Source: Botryosphaeria dothidea (lineage: Eukaryota; Ascomycota; Dothideomycetes; Botryosphaeriales; Botryosphaeriaceae). Taken from it: a stretch of DNA of 64,000 nucleotides. The position numbers were made by a program, and so were the translations under genes. A model generated the notes under the pieces. The model did no database searches and was not told the DNA's origin. It saw only the letters and a program-made list of their open reading frames with translations. Positions within the stretch are counted from its first letter, which is position 1, and each line of letters starts with the position of its first letter. The stretch lies in assembly GCA_011503125.2 (NCBI GenBank), contig WWBZ02000040.1, positions 2,976,001 through 3,040,000 on the forward strand, read 5' to 3'. Of the stretch, positions 22,929 through 34,121 are shown piece by piece.

Positions 22929-24710
22929 ATGTCGTCGTCCGTCCAGGACGCGGAAGAAGCTCCAACGAAACCTTGCCACAACTGTCGCCGTCGCAGACTG
23001 AAGTGTGACCGCTCAACACCCATTTGTCAAAAATGTGCCAAGACCGGGCAGGAATGTCTCGGTTACGGCAAGCTGTTTTTATGGAACCAAGGCGTGGCAA
23101 GTCGAGGGAAGATGATGGGCAAATCCTACCCTGCTCAAGCACCGCCGTCGCCCCGGAGAAGCGGGTCCGCGGCTCCCGCGGACTCAGGAACAGGAAGCTG
23201 TCAGCATGACCGGCGCGCATCTCAGGTAGTGGCAAGGAGAAGTAGTAGTCATGTTGTAAGCGCTGGGAGCGGCATATCGCCACTCCAGCCGTCATTAGTC
23301 GATCCATTATTCCAAGACCTGGGCCCCTCATCTCGGCTTTATCTCTCCCACTGTAAGATATCCCAGTGTGGCTGATATACGGTACGAAGTTGATGGCTGA
23401 CACCGCGTCCAGTCGCCGACCGAATGTGTGGAGATCTCGTGACTTACGACATACCCAGTCTGAATCCATTCCGGGACCTCATACCGCTGACAAGAGAACA
23501 TGCGGTGCTGCTGCACATTGCGATTGCGAATGGGGCCAGTCATTTGGCCAATTTGCAATCGATGGAGGTGCAGAAGGCTTCGACAACACCAACTCTGTCG
23601 CTGACAAATACTGCGGCATCGGAAGAGGTTGCAACCCACATGCAACCAGTCCAAATGTTGAATAACGAATCAACCAGGTTCTATCAGGACGCCTTGATAG
23701 CGAAACACAAAGCATTAAAGCTCCTCAGACGTTCATTGGAACACGTGAACGCCGGAAATCGTGATGTTCTCTTGGCCGCCATCCATCTGTTCGCAAACTT
23801 CGAGCTCATCAACACCGGGAAAGGTGACTGTATAGTGCATGTTGAAGGCGCCAGGAAGCTGATAGAGACTTTTGGCTTATCTGACGGCTCGGAGAGCTCG
23901 GCGATTATGAGCAGGCTACGCGACCATGTCATCTCTGACTGCTTGACGTTAGTTCACACCTCGCTGGACGGTATGCCGCGTTGCTAATACTTTTCTGATT
24001 ACAGCTTCTACATCCTCGGGTCCACGGTGTCCTCCCAATGGTCAAGAACAAGCGCAAATCGTCACTTCCAGTATGTGCTCCCGCTTCTGGAACGCGCAGA
24101 GTCAAATAGCTATCTGTCCTGTCCATCGGTGCTTCTGCAGATAATGCTTTCGGCCTCGTACCTGTGCGGCGTCGACCCGAATTCCGCCGCAGAAGAACAA
24201 ACCCCCCCGGAAGAGGAAGCACTGATGCTCATGCGCCGAGCGCAAGCCTTCGACATTCACGCTTGGGCGCAGGTTGTCCAGGGCATATCCTCTCATGACG
24301 ACTTCGAGAGCCGCGTGCATGTGGCTTCAGCACACAAGTCCGCAATATGCCTGTACATCCACCGCGTCGTCCCGTCTGCGCACCTGCTGAACGCAAAGGC
24401 GGTGGAAGCCCTTGTGGACGACACCATCCATCACCTCTCCTGCATCGATCGCGGAGACAGCTTGATCAAAGGAACTGCCTGGCCAACTTTCGTGGCAGGC
24501 GCCGAAAGCGAGACATCGGAGAGACGCGCCTGGGCCGCGGAGCGCCTGATGATGTTGTGGAAGTTGATGCTCTGGGGCTACCTTCGCACGGCGCTCGAAA
24601 CGTTGCAGGTGGTGTGGGGTGTTAATGATATCGATCCAGAGACTCCAGGGTCGGCGGTGGGATGGCTGCAGAAGTTGAAGAAGCTTGGTATCGAATGGAT
24701 GGTTGTTTGA
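22929..24710 (+). CDS. Zn(II)2Cys6 transcription factor with Fungal_trans_2-like domain
   Basis: 554 residues in three exons (22929-23352, 23413-23947, 24005-24710). The DNA-binding domain is at residues 16-44: CHNCRRRRLKCDRSTPICQKCAKTGQEC, with the six cysteines at canonical spacing. A Ser/Pro-rich linker follows. From residue 140 on (FADRMCGDLVTYDI, NPFRDLIPLTREHAVLLHIAIANGASHLA, DALIAKHKALKLLRRSL, DVLLAAIHLFANFELI) it matches the type 2 fungal regulatory domain. It probably controls the divergent DHA2 transporter. Start 22929 places MSSS fifteen residues before the first cysteine, normal for this family. Confidence 0.9.
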
Positions 24711-24768
24711 TGCAAGGACCTTGTCCTGACTTTTTCTTCTCTCATCTCTTAATGCTTAAGTGATGGTT

Positions 24769-26907
24769 CTAGACAAGCGCGAATCTCATCTCCCCAACGG
24801 ACGACGTAACCAAGTCTGGATTAAACGTGCCGACGCCAATCCTCCGGAACTCGGGCCATGCCCCTGATTGACTCCCGACCTCCTTCAACGCGAGAACTCG
24901 GTAATTCTCTCCCTCGTGCTGCATATCGCCTCTGCACATGATGATGCAGTCGAAGATCTCTTGCTCCTCGTCATCGACGTCAAAGAACACCCTCCCAAGC
25001 CGCTCGCCGGAAACGCAGTCACCTACCATTCGATAGCCATAACTGCGATAGCTGTCCTAATTCCAGTGCTCACCATCCGCAGACTGGTTCCTCGCATCAA
25101 CTCTCCTCGCCTTGAAAACACAACCTCTGAAGATCAGCGAAGCATGCACATCCAACCCATCCCTCGCCGCCGTCTCGACCGCCACGAGCGTGGCAAAGCT
25201 CTCATACTCGAAGCGCGTGAGGAAGGACACTCCACCATCCATGGACGCCCAGGACCACGTCGGACAGCGCTGCCGCCGCGGCCTCGTCAAGCCCCCACCA
25301 TTCGGCCTGGCGCCGTCGTCCTTCTTCCACGCGGCGTGGCCGGGCGCGTACCACAGGAGCAGCGGCATGAGCGGCACCAGCCCGTGGAACCAGTGGCCGT
25401 AGATGTGCGATATGCCCGCGGCGGCTTGCAGGCGGACGGCGAGGCCGGTCAGGTTGCAGTGGGCGTAGGCCTCGATGAGCGTCATCCAAAGGTGACCGAA
25501 CGCGCCGCGTAAGCTCCGGTCGGATGATATCTTTGTCCCGTGCTTTGAGAGGAGTTCTTGCATGTTGGTGATGAAGGAATGGACGTCTGCGTTGGCAATG
25601 AGGTAGCGGTCGGCATTAGCGGGTGATTGGCGCTGGATCATGGAGAAGGCGGAGGATGTGTTGTCGGCGTAGGTTATGCCGGTCTGGGAGGAGCGCTGGA
25701 GGCGGCATTCCCAGCAGAGCTGGTCGCAGGCGAAGTGCACGATGCGCCGGGAGAGGAGGCGTTCTTGCATCACCCAAGCTCTAGAGTTGAGAGGTGCGTT
25801 CAGGATGTGTCTGTCCCAGCCATGGGGCTGGGCTGTGTGCGCTGTGAAGTACACAGGTGGGGATCTCGGGTCTTGAGCATTATGCGGAAGAGTGGCTAGA
25901 TCATGTAAATTTGACTGGGCGAATAACCCGGCTCTGTCGTCTGCGGCGGTGGCCGCAAGCGTCAGCAGAGCTTTCTCGTACACTGAAGCCATCGACTTTG
26001 CTTCTCGCTTCCAGTCTTCGGGATCGTCCTGGATAATGCACAATGAATCTATCCAGATGTATTGAAGACCGAGTCTCCGTGTCAGGTTTATGGCGTCTCT
26101 CATAGTCCTCGAAAGAGTCCCCAAACGTATTGCAGATTTGCATGATGCCAGAGTGGATTTTACGGTGCTCGAATTCAGCGTTGAAGGGCCCCAACGATGA
26201 CTGAGAGCCAAGTATTGCCCGGTTTGTCCGTTTGTAGTGCACAGTCGCACTGTTCCAGTAGCGTCAACCGCCGCAACATCGACGATTCTAGTAGGCATTG
26301 ATGGGTTTGTTCCTATATTAGAGCCGGAGATGTCCAGAAGGCACTCTTTGTGGTCTTTTTGGCAAGCGCAGATCCACTCCAGGATCTGGGACACAGAAAT
26401 GAGGAACTGCGTTCGTTGTTTCTGGCAGTTTCGCTGGCGCAAAGGCCCCTGCTGTCACCGTCAGCCAGATTTGAAAACAAAAAAGACGCAACACTCCATA
26501 CCGTTGTATTTGAAAACGTGAAGCGTCAGCATGGCGTTCTTTTCGAGAACCATTCCACGACCTTCTTGGATAAAATCTCCCAGAGTTCTTGCATCAACAA
26601 CCGAGAATACCTGCTGTCCGTTTCCTGATATCCTTTGGATCCAAAAGCTCGCACGGCCATCAGCGTAGTCGTACGTCTGATTCTCAAGAGCAGTTTTAAA
26701 GAGCCTGCACATGTGGCAATAGTTCCGATAATTCTTAGTGCTCCTCAGTTTCATGGTCTTCGACACCGCGCTACTGATGTAGGAAACTGAAATATTCTGG
26801 CAAGTGAGACAGTAGTGGTCCTTCGGTGGGTTGGCTCTTGAAGCAAGCCTTGCTGATCTGCGCATTTTTCGAATGTTGGTTGTCGGCCTCAACGCTGGTT
26901 GATCCAT
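24769..26907 (-). CDS. HET-domain protein
   Basis: Heterokaryon-incompatibility type protein of about 700 residues. It has an N-terminal segment with CLTCQ and CHMCRLF, then the HET domain: YLALSHRWG, LQYIWIDSLCIIQDDPEDWKREA, SMASVYEKALLTLAATAA, and later PLNSRAWVMQERLLSRRIVHF and TWSWASMDG. Near the 3' end a TAG in frame is best explained by a 51-nt GT-AG intron at 25023-25073, which joins ADG to DCVSGERLGRV and keeps the frame to the stop at 24769. The junction between the first exon (26907 to about 26500) and the main exon (from about 26460) is unresolved: no consensus intron keeps the frame, so a one-base shift or a rare splice site is needed. It converges on the Zn2Cys6 gene with 58 bp between stops. 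Confidence 0.8.
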
Positions 26908-27201
26908 CGAAATAGGACAGAGAAGTCGATTTAATGTTTTGTGCAGTCCGAGAGCTTATAATGTAAAGATTGTGAGTTCGTATTGTAGACTGAAACGTTA
27001 TAAGGCTGCGCAGAGGAATCGAAACGAGATGTCTGCCGGTCTGCGGCTTAGCGTGGTACAGGAGTTACGCAAGGGATGAAAAAGGCCACCACGTAAGCAT
27101 CAGCCACTCCATTGTTTTATGGAATAGTATAGGCGAGTCTATCCCTTGGTCATTTAAGCAAACCTTTTGGACTTCTTTGAAGTTGCCAAGCTGTTCTTTT
27201 T
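26908..27201. other. spacer upstream of HET gene
   Basis: 294 bp between the HET start and the 3' end of the SDR gene on the same strand. AT-rich; no distinctive element seen. Confidence 0.3.
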
Positions 27202-28175
27202 TCAAAGCTTCTCTGTTCCTGGCAGATGTGAAGGTAACATGGATGAAAGCCCACCGTCAACGGGCAGGATGACTCCAGTTATCCATCTTGCTTCAGGACC
27301 AGCCAGCCATCGGACAGCGTGTCCGGTATCCCATGCAGTTCCTTCGATCCCGAGGAGGTTCAATTTGCCCCGGGCTTTCCTTGTCTCCTCAGTCGTCTTG
27401 GGATTCTCCGATATCAGCGGAGTCCATACAGCACCTAGATCAGGAGCATTAGTGAAACAAGGGCAAGATGTAGGAAAAGGGCATAGATGACCAAGAAATT
27501 GTCACAATCGAAGCATCGCCGCAACGGAAGGGACTCACCCGGACAAACGCAATTCACTCTGATCCCATCCTTCCCATGCTGAAAAGCCATCGACTGCGTC
27601 AGATTCACCACCGTCCCCTTGCTAACCGGATACAAGAGATCGTCAATCCCACCCCGCAGTCCCGCCACGCTCCCCATATTGACGATGCTCCCCCTCAACC
27701 CCCCACCCTCCACGCGATCGTTCTTCAGCATCTCCGGAATCGCGTACTTGGCCATCCACACCATGCTCCCCACGTTCACCCTCATCCCGCGCTCCCACCC
27801 GTCCTGCTCGACCGCCGTCGCGCTGCCCGGCGCGCCCAGGACGCCGACGTTGTTGACGAGGACGTCGAGCCGGCCGAACAGCTCGACGGCGCGGCGGACG
27901 ACGCGCTCGCACTCGGCGGGGACGGACACGTCCGCTGCGCAGGCAGCCGCGGTCCCGCCGGGCGACGAGGTGCCGGGGCGGCCGGAGCGGATCATGTCCA
28001 CGGTGGTGGCGGCGACGGCTTCGTCCCGGTCGACGCAGAGGACGGAGCAGCCGTCCTCGGCGAGCAGGATGGCGGCGGCGCGGCCGTTGCCGATGCCCGA
28101 GCTGGCGCTGCCGGCGCCCGTCACGATGGCGACTTTGCCATTGAGGGAGCGGGAGATGCGGGTTGGGGCGCTCAT
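27202..28175 (-). CDS. short-chain dehydrogenase/reductase
   Basis: 289 residues in two exons (28175-27539, 27434-27202; 104-nt intron). It is a classical NAD(P)-dependent SDR: VAIVTGAGSASSGIGNG near residue 16, an acidic CVDRDE after the second strand that favours NAD over NADP, ADVSVPAE, NNVGVLGAP, catalytic Ser in NMGSVAG, and YPVSK as the Tyr-Lys pair. The second exon encodes the usual tail, ending near WITGVILPVDGGLSS. The GxxxGxG loop has an insertion of two residues. The N-terminal exon is very GC-rich. It sits in tandem with the amidohydrolase gene 460 bp upstream and may act in the same pathway. Confidence 0.9.
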
Positions 28176-28635
28176 GGTCGGAGGTGCTGGGGTTGCAAAG
28201 CTGGGCCTGACGGGTAGGAGAAATTGCAAAGATACAGGGAAGCCAGGACCCTCAATTCGGGGGTTTCTCAAATAGAAAAACGTGGAAGAGGTTTGCTTGT
28301 TGCGAGGTGACGAAAACTCACGATTTAAAAGTAGATTTCGGCATCCTTGTTGGACTACCCCGCTCTGGCTGGCGCCGATTGAGGGGTCCTGCTATTTCTC
28401 CCTTTGCGACTCCAAAAATCCAATTGCGAGCTGCGATGTAGATCCAAACTCTGAAAGGCCAAGGATCCCGAATCGCGTACATATCTTGCAATCGTTGCTC
28501 AACTGTGGACCAATCACGCAATCGTTGAACCCGATTGGCCCATCGTGTGCATCCGACATTCTGAACCACCAGGAGAACTTGGACAACTATCATGACTACC
28601 AAGGCCGTGACAGATCCGCTAAGCAAAATGAAATA
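28176..28635. promoter_or_regulatory. spacer between amidohydrolase and SDR genes
   Basis: 460 bp holding the SDR promoter and the amidohydrolase 3' end. No TATA box or repeat stands out. Confidence 0.3.
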
Positions 28636-30156
28636 CTAGAGCTTCCCCTCACCTCCTATCAGAGCCTTAGTCAGCTTCTTCACAGTCTCGTCATAGTCCT
28701 CTTCGTCTTTCGAGATCCCCTTCATCAAATCCGGCACGATCACTGAACTCGCCCTGATCAGCCTCTCCGACCTCTGCCTGACGTCCGCCCTCAACCGCTC
28801 CCAATCCACACCGAGCACCTTGCCCCCATCCTTCACCGCCTGTCCATCAACCAGCACCGTCCGTATGCTCGACGGGTTCGAATTGCACACCAGCATCCCC
28901 ACCGGATCCACCGCCGGCACCATCCCCACATCCTCGCACGCCGTCACCACCACATCCGCCCTCTTCCCCGGCGTCAGGCTGCCCACCAGATGCCCGACCC
29001 CCAGCGCATCCGCGCCCCCTTGCGTCGCCAAACGCAGCACGTCCATCGCCTTCCGCGGATTCGCCAGCGGCGGGCCATTCCCCAGCGCGTGCCTCGCCGC
29101 ATTGTCCCGCGCGCGCTGCGCCTGCAGCAGCAACCGCGCCTGCGCCACCATGTCGTTGTTCTGGCTGCACGTCACATCGATGCCCAGCCCCACCTTGCTG
29201 CAGCCGTGCTCGTCGATGGCGCGGAAGGCGACGGGATGCCCCATGCCCATCTGCAGCTCCGTCTCGGGCGTCGACACGACGCCGGCGCCGTGCTCGGCCA
29301 GCAGCGCGCACTCGCTGTCTGTCCAAGCCGCGCCGTGCGAGAAGAGCAGGTCGGCGCCGAGGTCGCCGGCGTCTCCCAGGTGCTGGACGACCTGCAGGTT
29401 CGTGTCGTAGTGGCCGATGGCGACGTGCGCGGTAATCAGCGGCACGCCGAGCGAGCGGGCGAAGGCGATTTCCTCTCGGACGCCCTGCGGCTGCGCGGTC
29501 TCGGGCTCGTTGCACGCGATGCCGAAGGTGAGCAGGCTCGCTTCCCACGTGTTGGTTGGGAAGTGCCGCTTCAAAGCCCGTCGGGCGTCGTCGCGGCGCG
29601 CGGCGGGCGTGAAGCTGGTGTCGGCGGTGCTGAGGGCGGTTGCCTCGGGATTGCTGCTGCTGAGAGGCGGGTTGGCGTAGAGGCCATAGCAGAAGGCGCC
29701 GCGGATGCGGGCGTTCTTTAGAGCGGCGATGGCGGCATCGGTGTGGGCGGGTGAGTTGAGGATGTGGCAGTGGTCGACCACGGTGGTGATACCGTTGTTT
29801 AGGAGGTCAATGGCGCCTGCGTAGTTGGCCGTGTAGACGTCTTCAGGAGTGTAGAGGCTGCCAAAGCATGTCCGCATGATCAATGCGTAATCCATTAGCG
29901 ACCAGTCTGATCCGACGGACCGCAGGAGCTGCTGCCATAGATGATGGTGGCTGTCGACAAAGCCTGGTGATACCAAGCAGTTGGTTGCATCGATGGTACG
30001 TGTGGTGGATTGATCCTCGACAGCAATATTGGGTTCAACCTTGACGATAGTGTTGCCCTCAATCAGGATGTCGCAATCACGGATGACGCCAAGGGCTGGA
30101 TCCATAGAGATGACAGTTCCATGCTTGATGATAATTGAAGTATCGCGCCCAGTCAT
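28636..30156 (-). CDS. amidohydrolase-family deaminase/hydrolase (ATZ/TRZ-like)
   Basis: Intronless gene for a 506-residue metal-dependent hydrolase of the chlorohydrolase/cytosine-deaminase-like branch. The beta-sandwich part includes HGTVISMDPALG and the first metal motif is PGFVDSHHHLWQQ (HxH). Downstream are HVAIGHYD, STPETELQMGMGHP, and GLGIDVTCSQNND with the metal-binding Asp, then VGSLTPGKRADVVV, a family C-terminal hallmark. Relatives deaminate or dechlorinate triazines, guanine, or methylthioadenosine/adenosylhomocysteine; the substrate cannot be chosen here. ATG 30156 is the first methionine; the open frame extends further upstream without an ATG. Strong codon bias to G/C. Confidence 0.9.
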   Translation of the reverse strand: MTGRDTSIIIKHGTVISMDPALGVIRDCDILIEGNTIVKVEPNIAVEDQSTTRTIDATNCLVSPGFVDSHHHLWQQLLRSVGSDWSLMDYALIMRTCFGSLYTPEDVYTANYAGAIDLLNNGITTVVDHCHILNSPAHTDAAIAALKNARIRGAFCYGLYANPPLSSSNPEATALSTADTSFTPAARRDDARRALKRHFPTNTWEASLLTFGIACNEPETAQPQGVREEIAFARSLGVPLITAHVAIGHYDTNLQVVQHLGDAGDLGADLLFSHGAAWTDSECALLAEHGAGVVSTPETELQMGMGHPVAFRAIDEHGCSKVGLGIDVTCSQNNDMVAQARLLLQAQRARDNAARHALGNGPPLANPRKAMDVLRLATQGGADALGVGHLVGSLTPGKRADVVVTACEDVGMVPAVDPVGMLVCNSNPSSIRTVLVDGQAVKDGGKVLGVDWERLRADVRQRSERLIRASSVIVPDLMKGISKDEEDYDETVKKLTKALIGGEGKL

Positions 30157-30490
30157 TGTGAAGCCTGTTGGGGGTTTCAATGAGAAGTGGGGAAGTGAGT
30201 CTTCTTCGATGGCGGAATGGGGGGAATGGGACACTCTACAGCAAATCCGTCTGTTGTGAACCTTTTATTTCTTTCTGCCCGTAAATCTTAGGCAAACCCC
30301 GCATTAATATCCTGTTCGGAAAAGGAAGTATAGCAACCAGCACTTACGTGAGAATATAGTGTTTTACCAAGACTTCTGTCTCACTGCCCCACTGGTCCAC
30401 ATAGAAAAGGGTGAGACTTGTCCCACGCTGACTTTGAATGTTCTTCAGTCTGGAAAAAGGCCGCCAATTTCCCCATGAGGAACTTGCTGC
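30157..30490. other. spacer upstream of amidohydrolase
   Basis: 334 bp carrying the amidohydrolase promoter and the 3' end of the transcription factor gene. AT-rich, nothing distinctive. Confidence 0.3.
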
Positions 30491-32545
30491 TCAAGAGGGC
30501 GTACGCATATGTATCAGATCCAGGCCGGTAGTATGCATAGCCGCCACATAATCAGCCATACGCTCACTAGTTTGATCGTAAGAAGGAGGTGGTAGTTCGG
30601 CCCTGGAAATCGCCATCTCTCCTGCTATACCCACTACTGATGAGGCCTGAGGCACTGCACTGAACGTAGTGTGTATGCGACGGAGCGCCAGTTGAACTGA
30701 GCTAGAAGAATTCGGTAGCTCATCTAAGCTTCTGACAATAATGGCCCTCACATTCTCAAAAGCCTCGTCACCGATTTCTCCTTTCTGATAGTCTCGTAGT
30801 ACTTTTTTGGAGAGCATCTGTGCAGCGGCTACGACATGGTGTGGGTAGGGATCGATGGAGAGAAGTGAGCATTTCGCACTCTCTCCGGGTGAAATTCCAG
30901 CGTTATGAATGGGAAATACGTTTGCGGTACCGAATTTGAGTGTATTGAGTGCTCTTTGCTCAGAGTCTGCTCGTACCATGTCAAGCTTCGCTAGAAGGTC
31001 CATGCGGCCAGAAGCCTCGATGGCATCTATCAAGATCAAGATTCCGAGGTGCCAATGTAACATGATGAGATCTGATGGTAAAGTAATTAACATTTTTCAC
31101 TCAGTGAAATTGGGAAGAAAAGCTCACACCAGTCGAGTTTGCGTATCGTGCTCAAGAACTCCAGTTTTTGTTGGCAGGCATCCATCTGTGGTTTGTGCGT
31201 GACATGGAAGCGATCAATAGCGGCAAGCACGTCGCCGAAGGCTCTTGCAATGACTTCGTCACTATGACCATCCCTCAATCCTTCCTTCACAATAGAGATT
31301 ATCTTCCAGGTGTACAGCTTCCACTCTCCAGCATGTGAGATAATACTCGCTGCGTCTTTGTCTGTGATTGGAAGACCTTGTTTCTGCTTTTCAGCTCGGT
31401 AGTCGTGATATATTAGTGTGCGGGTTTGGAAAAGTCGGAGTATGAGCTCTTGATCAAAGCCCAGTAGGCCCGATGTCAACAAAGGCCGGCAGTTTAACGT
31501 GAGAGATGCTGAGGTATCGAAGATCATACCAGCGTAATATATCAAGCTCTCCGCTCGGACTATGAATTCATTAGGGTCATGTTCCTGATTGTCTGATGTG
31601 CCATTGGCGTCTTCTGCAACGACCTTAAATCCCGAGAACTGGAAGGTCCGATGCCTGGAGCGTAAGTCGTAGATGTGACGAAGCGCAATTTGAATGCAAA
31701 TTTGGCCCGACAAACCATCTGACTCCTCGCTCTCTTCAATCCCGGTAGGACATGGAGTGAGGCCGAATAGGAGGAGAGATAGAATGCAGCAGTAGGTCTT
31801 CTTGTTGATTGCCTTGAGCATGTGATTACGCGCCCTTCGCCATAGTTGGCGGACTAAATATTCATGCCAATGGCGAAGGGGATCTTGCAACACGTTCGGA
31901 TCAAGGGCTGGCAACCAACGCACTGTGAAACATTGGATGGCGGCCACATAGGATGGATTGATCGCTGCCACTGTTGTTGAGTTGTTGGGATGGTGACTGG
32001 CCGTGGCTCTCGGGAACTTTACGCAAATGGCAGTCAAGCTCCTCACAAAGCTTGAGAATGCTGACGGGCTCATGTCTTATGAAGGGGGTTCGAAGGGTCG
32101 TTGCTCCCGCCGGGGCTGTGGAAAACCCAGGCTGAGAAGACTCTTTCGAAGACTTGGAAGTAGATGCAATTCAACGCTCTGCTTACCCGCAGAACGTTAG
32201 GCCAAGATCCACGGTTGCTTGCCGTTCGCAACCCATCGATTTGGGGGAGTTTGTTTCAACAGGACTGGCTGTGCTGCGGGTCGGGTTCTCTGCACCAGAA
32301 ACAGATTGTGCTGTGCGGGTGCGAGGTGTTTCAGCCATCCACTGATTCTTAGCAAGCACGAATCGAGAGTTTTTGGTCTCAGCCCAACACCTACGTTGAA
32401 TGTGCAGTCAGCCTTGGCCTTCAAACCATCGTGAGCAAGAAACGATCCGATGGGCTCGCTGACGACGTGCGGCATCACATGCGACGCGCGAGCGGCGGCA
32501 CCTGTCGCAGCTGCTGTACTGTTTTCTACGTCTCGGGGCATCCAT
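30491..32545 (-). CDS. Zn(II)2Cys6 transcription factor, zinc cluster frameshifted
   Basis: The 3' part is a clear fungal regulatory domain: AAIQCFTVRWLPALDPNV, ARNHMLKAINKKTYCCILSLLLFG, DGLSGQICIQIALRH, KLDWYLIMLHWHLGILILIDAIE (joined over an intron near 31080-31130), NTLKFG, IDPYPHHVVAAAQML. Upstream, an ATG at 32545 opens MDAPRRRKQYSSCDRCRRSRVACDAARR-type sequence, that is the first half of a zinc cluster (C-x2-C-x6-C). The second half (CSR, then GLKAKADCTFN) is in another frame; one base is missing near 32427-32429. Introns fit at 32348-32394 and from 32186. The frame between about 32150 and 32000 is not certain. As read, the protein would either lose its DNA-binding domain or start inside at 32073. 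It lies between the amidohydrolase and hydrolase genes and is the natural candidate to control them. Confidence 0.72.
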
Positions 32546-32694
32546 TGCGCCTCTGTAACGTAAAGGTGGGCTGACAGTGCAAAGAAAAATGCGATGGCTT
32601 TCTGGCTACAGGAAGAGAAAGGGTTCCGGATGGTTCGGAAGCGAAGATGACGGTTCCCCGCTTTGCTGCAAGCAAGCCCTCCTTCGCTCCTTCC
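32546..32694. promoter_or_regulatory. short spacer, hydrolase 3' end / zinc-cluster factor start
   Basis: 149 bp only, both flanking genes on the minus strand. It must contain most of the factor's promoter. Confidence 0.3.
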
Positions 32695-34121
32695 TCACCC
32701 CGCACGAACAATCTGCCCCGCGCAATCCCCAAACCCCAGCACTGTCTTTCCGTTGCTGTCCACACACCGCGCTGACAATACAATCCCGTCTTCATCCTGC
32801 AGGTACGTCAACTCCTGCCCGTCTTCAAACTTGTACGGAACTGTTCCGTTCAGGGTCGCCTCGAAAAGACATGCCAGCTCCACCTTCTTGCCATTCTCCA
32901 CAGCATCGCCGGATACTGTTCCGGTGCCAATCAGGTCCCCGGTTCGCAATCCACACATGGAAGAGGCCTGCTGCGTCAGTTGCTGGTACGGCGTCCACAG
33001 TAGGTAGCTGAGGTTGCTGCTGCAAAGCTTGTACTTCGTTCCATTCCGGACCAAGTGCGCCTCCAGCTTGATATCGAATGTTCCCCGCTGACCCTCTCCA
33101 TACCGGAGATGCTCGAGGGGTGACAGCGTCTGCGGGTGCTTCGGTGGGCAGGAAAACGGCTTGAGCGCGTCCAATGTGATGACCCATGGCGAGATTGTGG
33201 TTCCAAACGCCTTGGAATTGAAGGGGCCCAATGGAGGCATCTCGAAGACCTGAATATCTCGTGCCGACCAGTCGTTCAGCAGCACAAATCCGAAAATGTG
33301 CTCCGCTGCAGAGTTGATGTCCAGAGCTTTCCCGTACGGCAATGGCTTTGACACGATGAAGCCCATTTCGAGCTCGTAGTCAAGCGCCTTCGACGCTGCA
33401 TAAGTGGCGCTTTTGCTTCCAAATGGATCCCAGTAGACGCCTTTGGGCCGGTGGACACCATGTGGAGAAGGCCGCACGCTTGAGGCTCTCCCATTGTACG
33501 CCGAAGGCGCATTGAAGAAGTTGTCAGGAATCTTCCCTGCGCTCATTGGCGCGCACTGCAAGCGACTTAGTCACACTCAGCTGAAACCCAGAGACCACTT
33601 ACGTTACTGCAATGCTCCCAGGAACAGAAGAAGTCTGTGTACCCTTTGCACTCCATCGGCAGATGCATCGTCACATTTTCAGCGGAACGAAGCACTTTTC
33701 ATCGACTGCCCCGGCCTTGACGGCATCGATGATCTGCTGTCTGGTAGCAGTTCGGGTACCACTTGGAGGGCAGCAAAGCTGCCGAGGTCCGGCTGCTTGA
33801 TTGTCAATACAATGTGCCAGCATGTTGGAGAGCACGAACCTGAGTGAAGGTATCGGCAACCGTCTTATCCTTGAAGGCGCCTTGTTTGCTCAGTGCCCGA
33901 AGATCAAGCGCAAAATCCCCAATTGCGGTTGCACAATGAGTTTCTGGCGACCCAGAAGTAGATACGACGCCAAAGGGAATGTTTTCCAGTGTGAAAGGAG
34001 AACCTTCTGCGATTTCAGGAGTAAATCCCATCTTGAATGCTCAGCGAATATCGATATCGTAACAATGCCTGACGCAGCAATGTGACAATGAGAAAAGAAC
34101 CCATACACTGGCTTCCGTCAT
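32695..34121 (-). CDS. fumarylacetoacetase-family hydrolase (two frameshifts)
   Basis: FAH-type hydrolase cleaving a C-C bond of a 1,3-diketo acid. Exons fit 34121-34107, 34031-33840, 33795-33603 and 33555-32695. Visible are SPFTLENIPFGVVST, QPDLGSFAAL, TMHLPMECKGYTDFFCSWEH, YNGRASSVRPSPHG, ALDYELEMGFIVSKPLPYGK, HIFGFVLLNDWSARDIQ with the metal-site Asp region, LGPFNSKAFGTTISPWVITLDAL, and GDLIGTGTVSG. The summed exon length is two bases short of a whole number of codons. Frame changes lie near 33766-33769 and at the T-run 33676-33679 (A-run in the gene). With those two bases the length would be 420 residues, normal for FAH. So it is either a young pseudogene or a locus with two consensus errors. 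It is divergent from the cupin gene. It is probably a paralogue of the tyrosine-pathway enzyme acting on another substrate. Confidence 0.83.

Noticed and set aside
25023..25073. Nonsense mutation in the HET-domain gene
   Set aside because: A consensus 51-nt GT-AG intron removes the stop and preserves the frame, so splicing is the simpler reading.
27576..28275. Plus-strand ORFs of over 200 residues opposite the SDR
   Set aside because: Antisense shadow of a GC-rich exon whose minus frame has all SDR motifs.
28847..29721. Large ORFs on both strands inside the amidohydrolase gene
   Set aside because: Gly/Arg/Ala-rich shadows; the family motifs are all in the single 506-residue frame.
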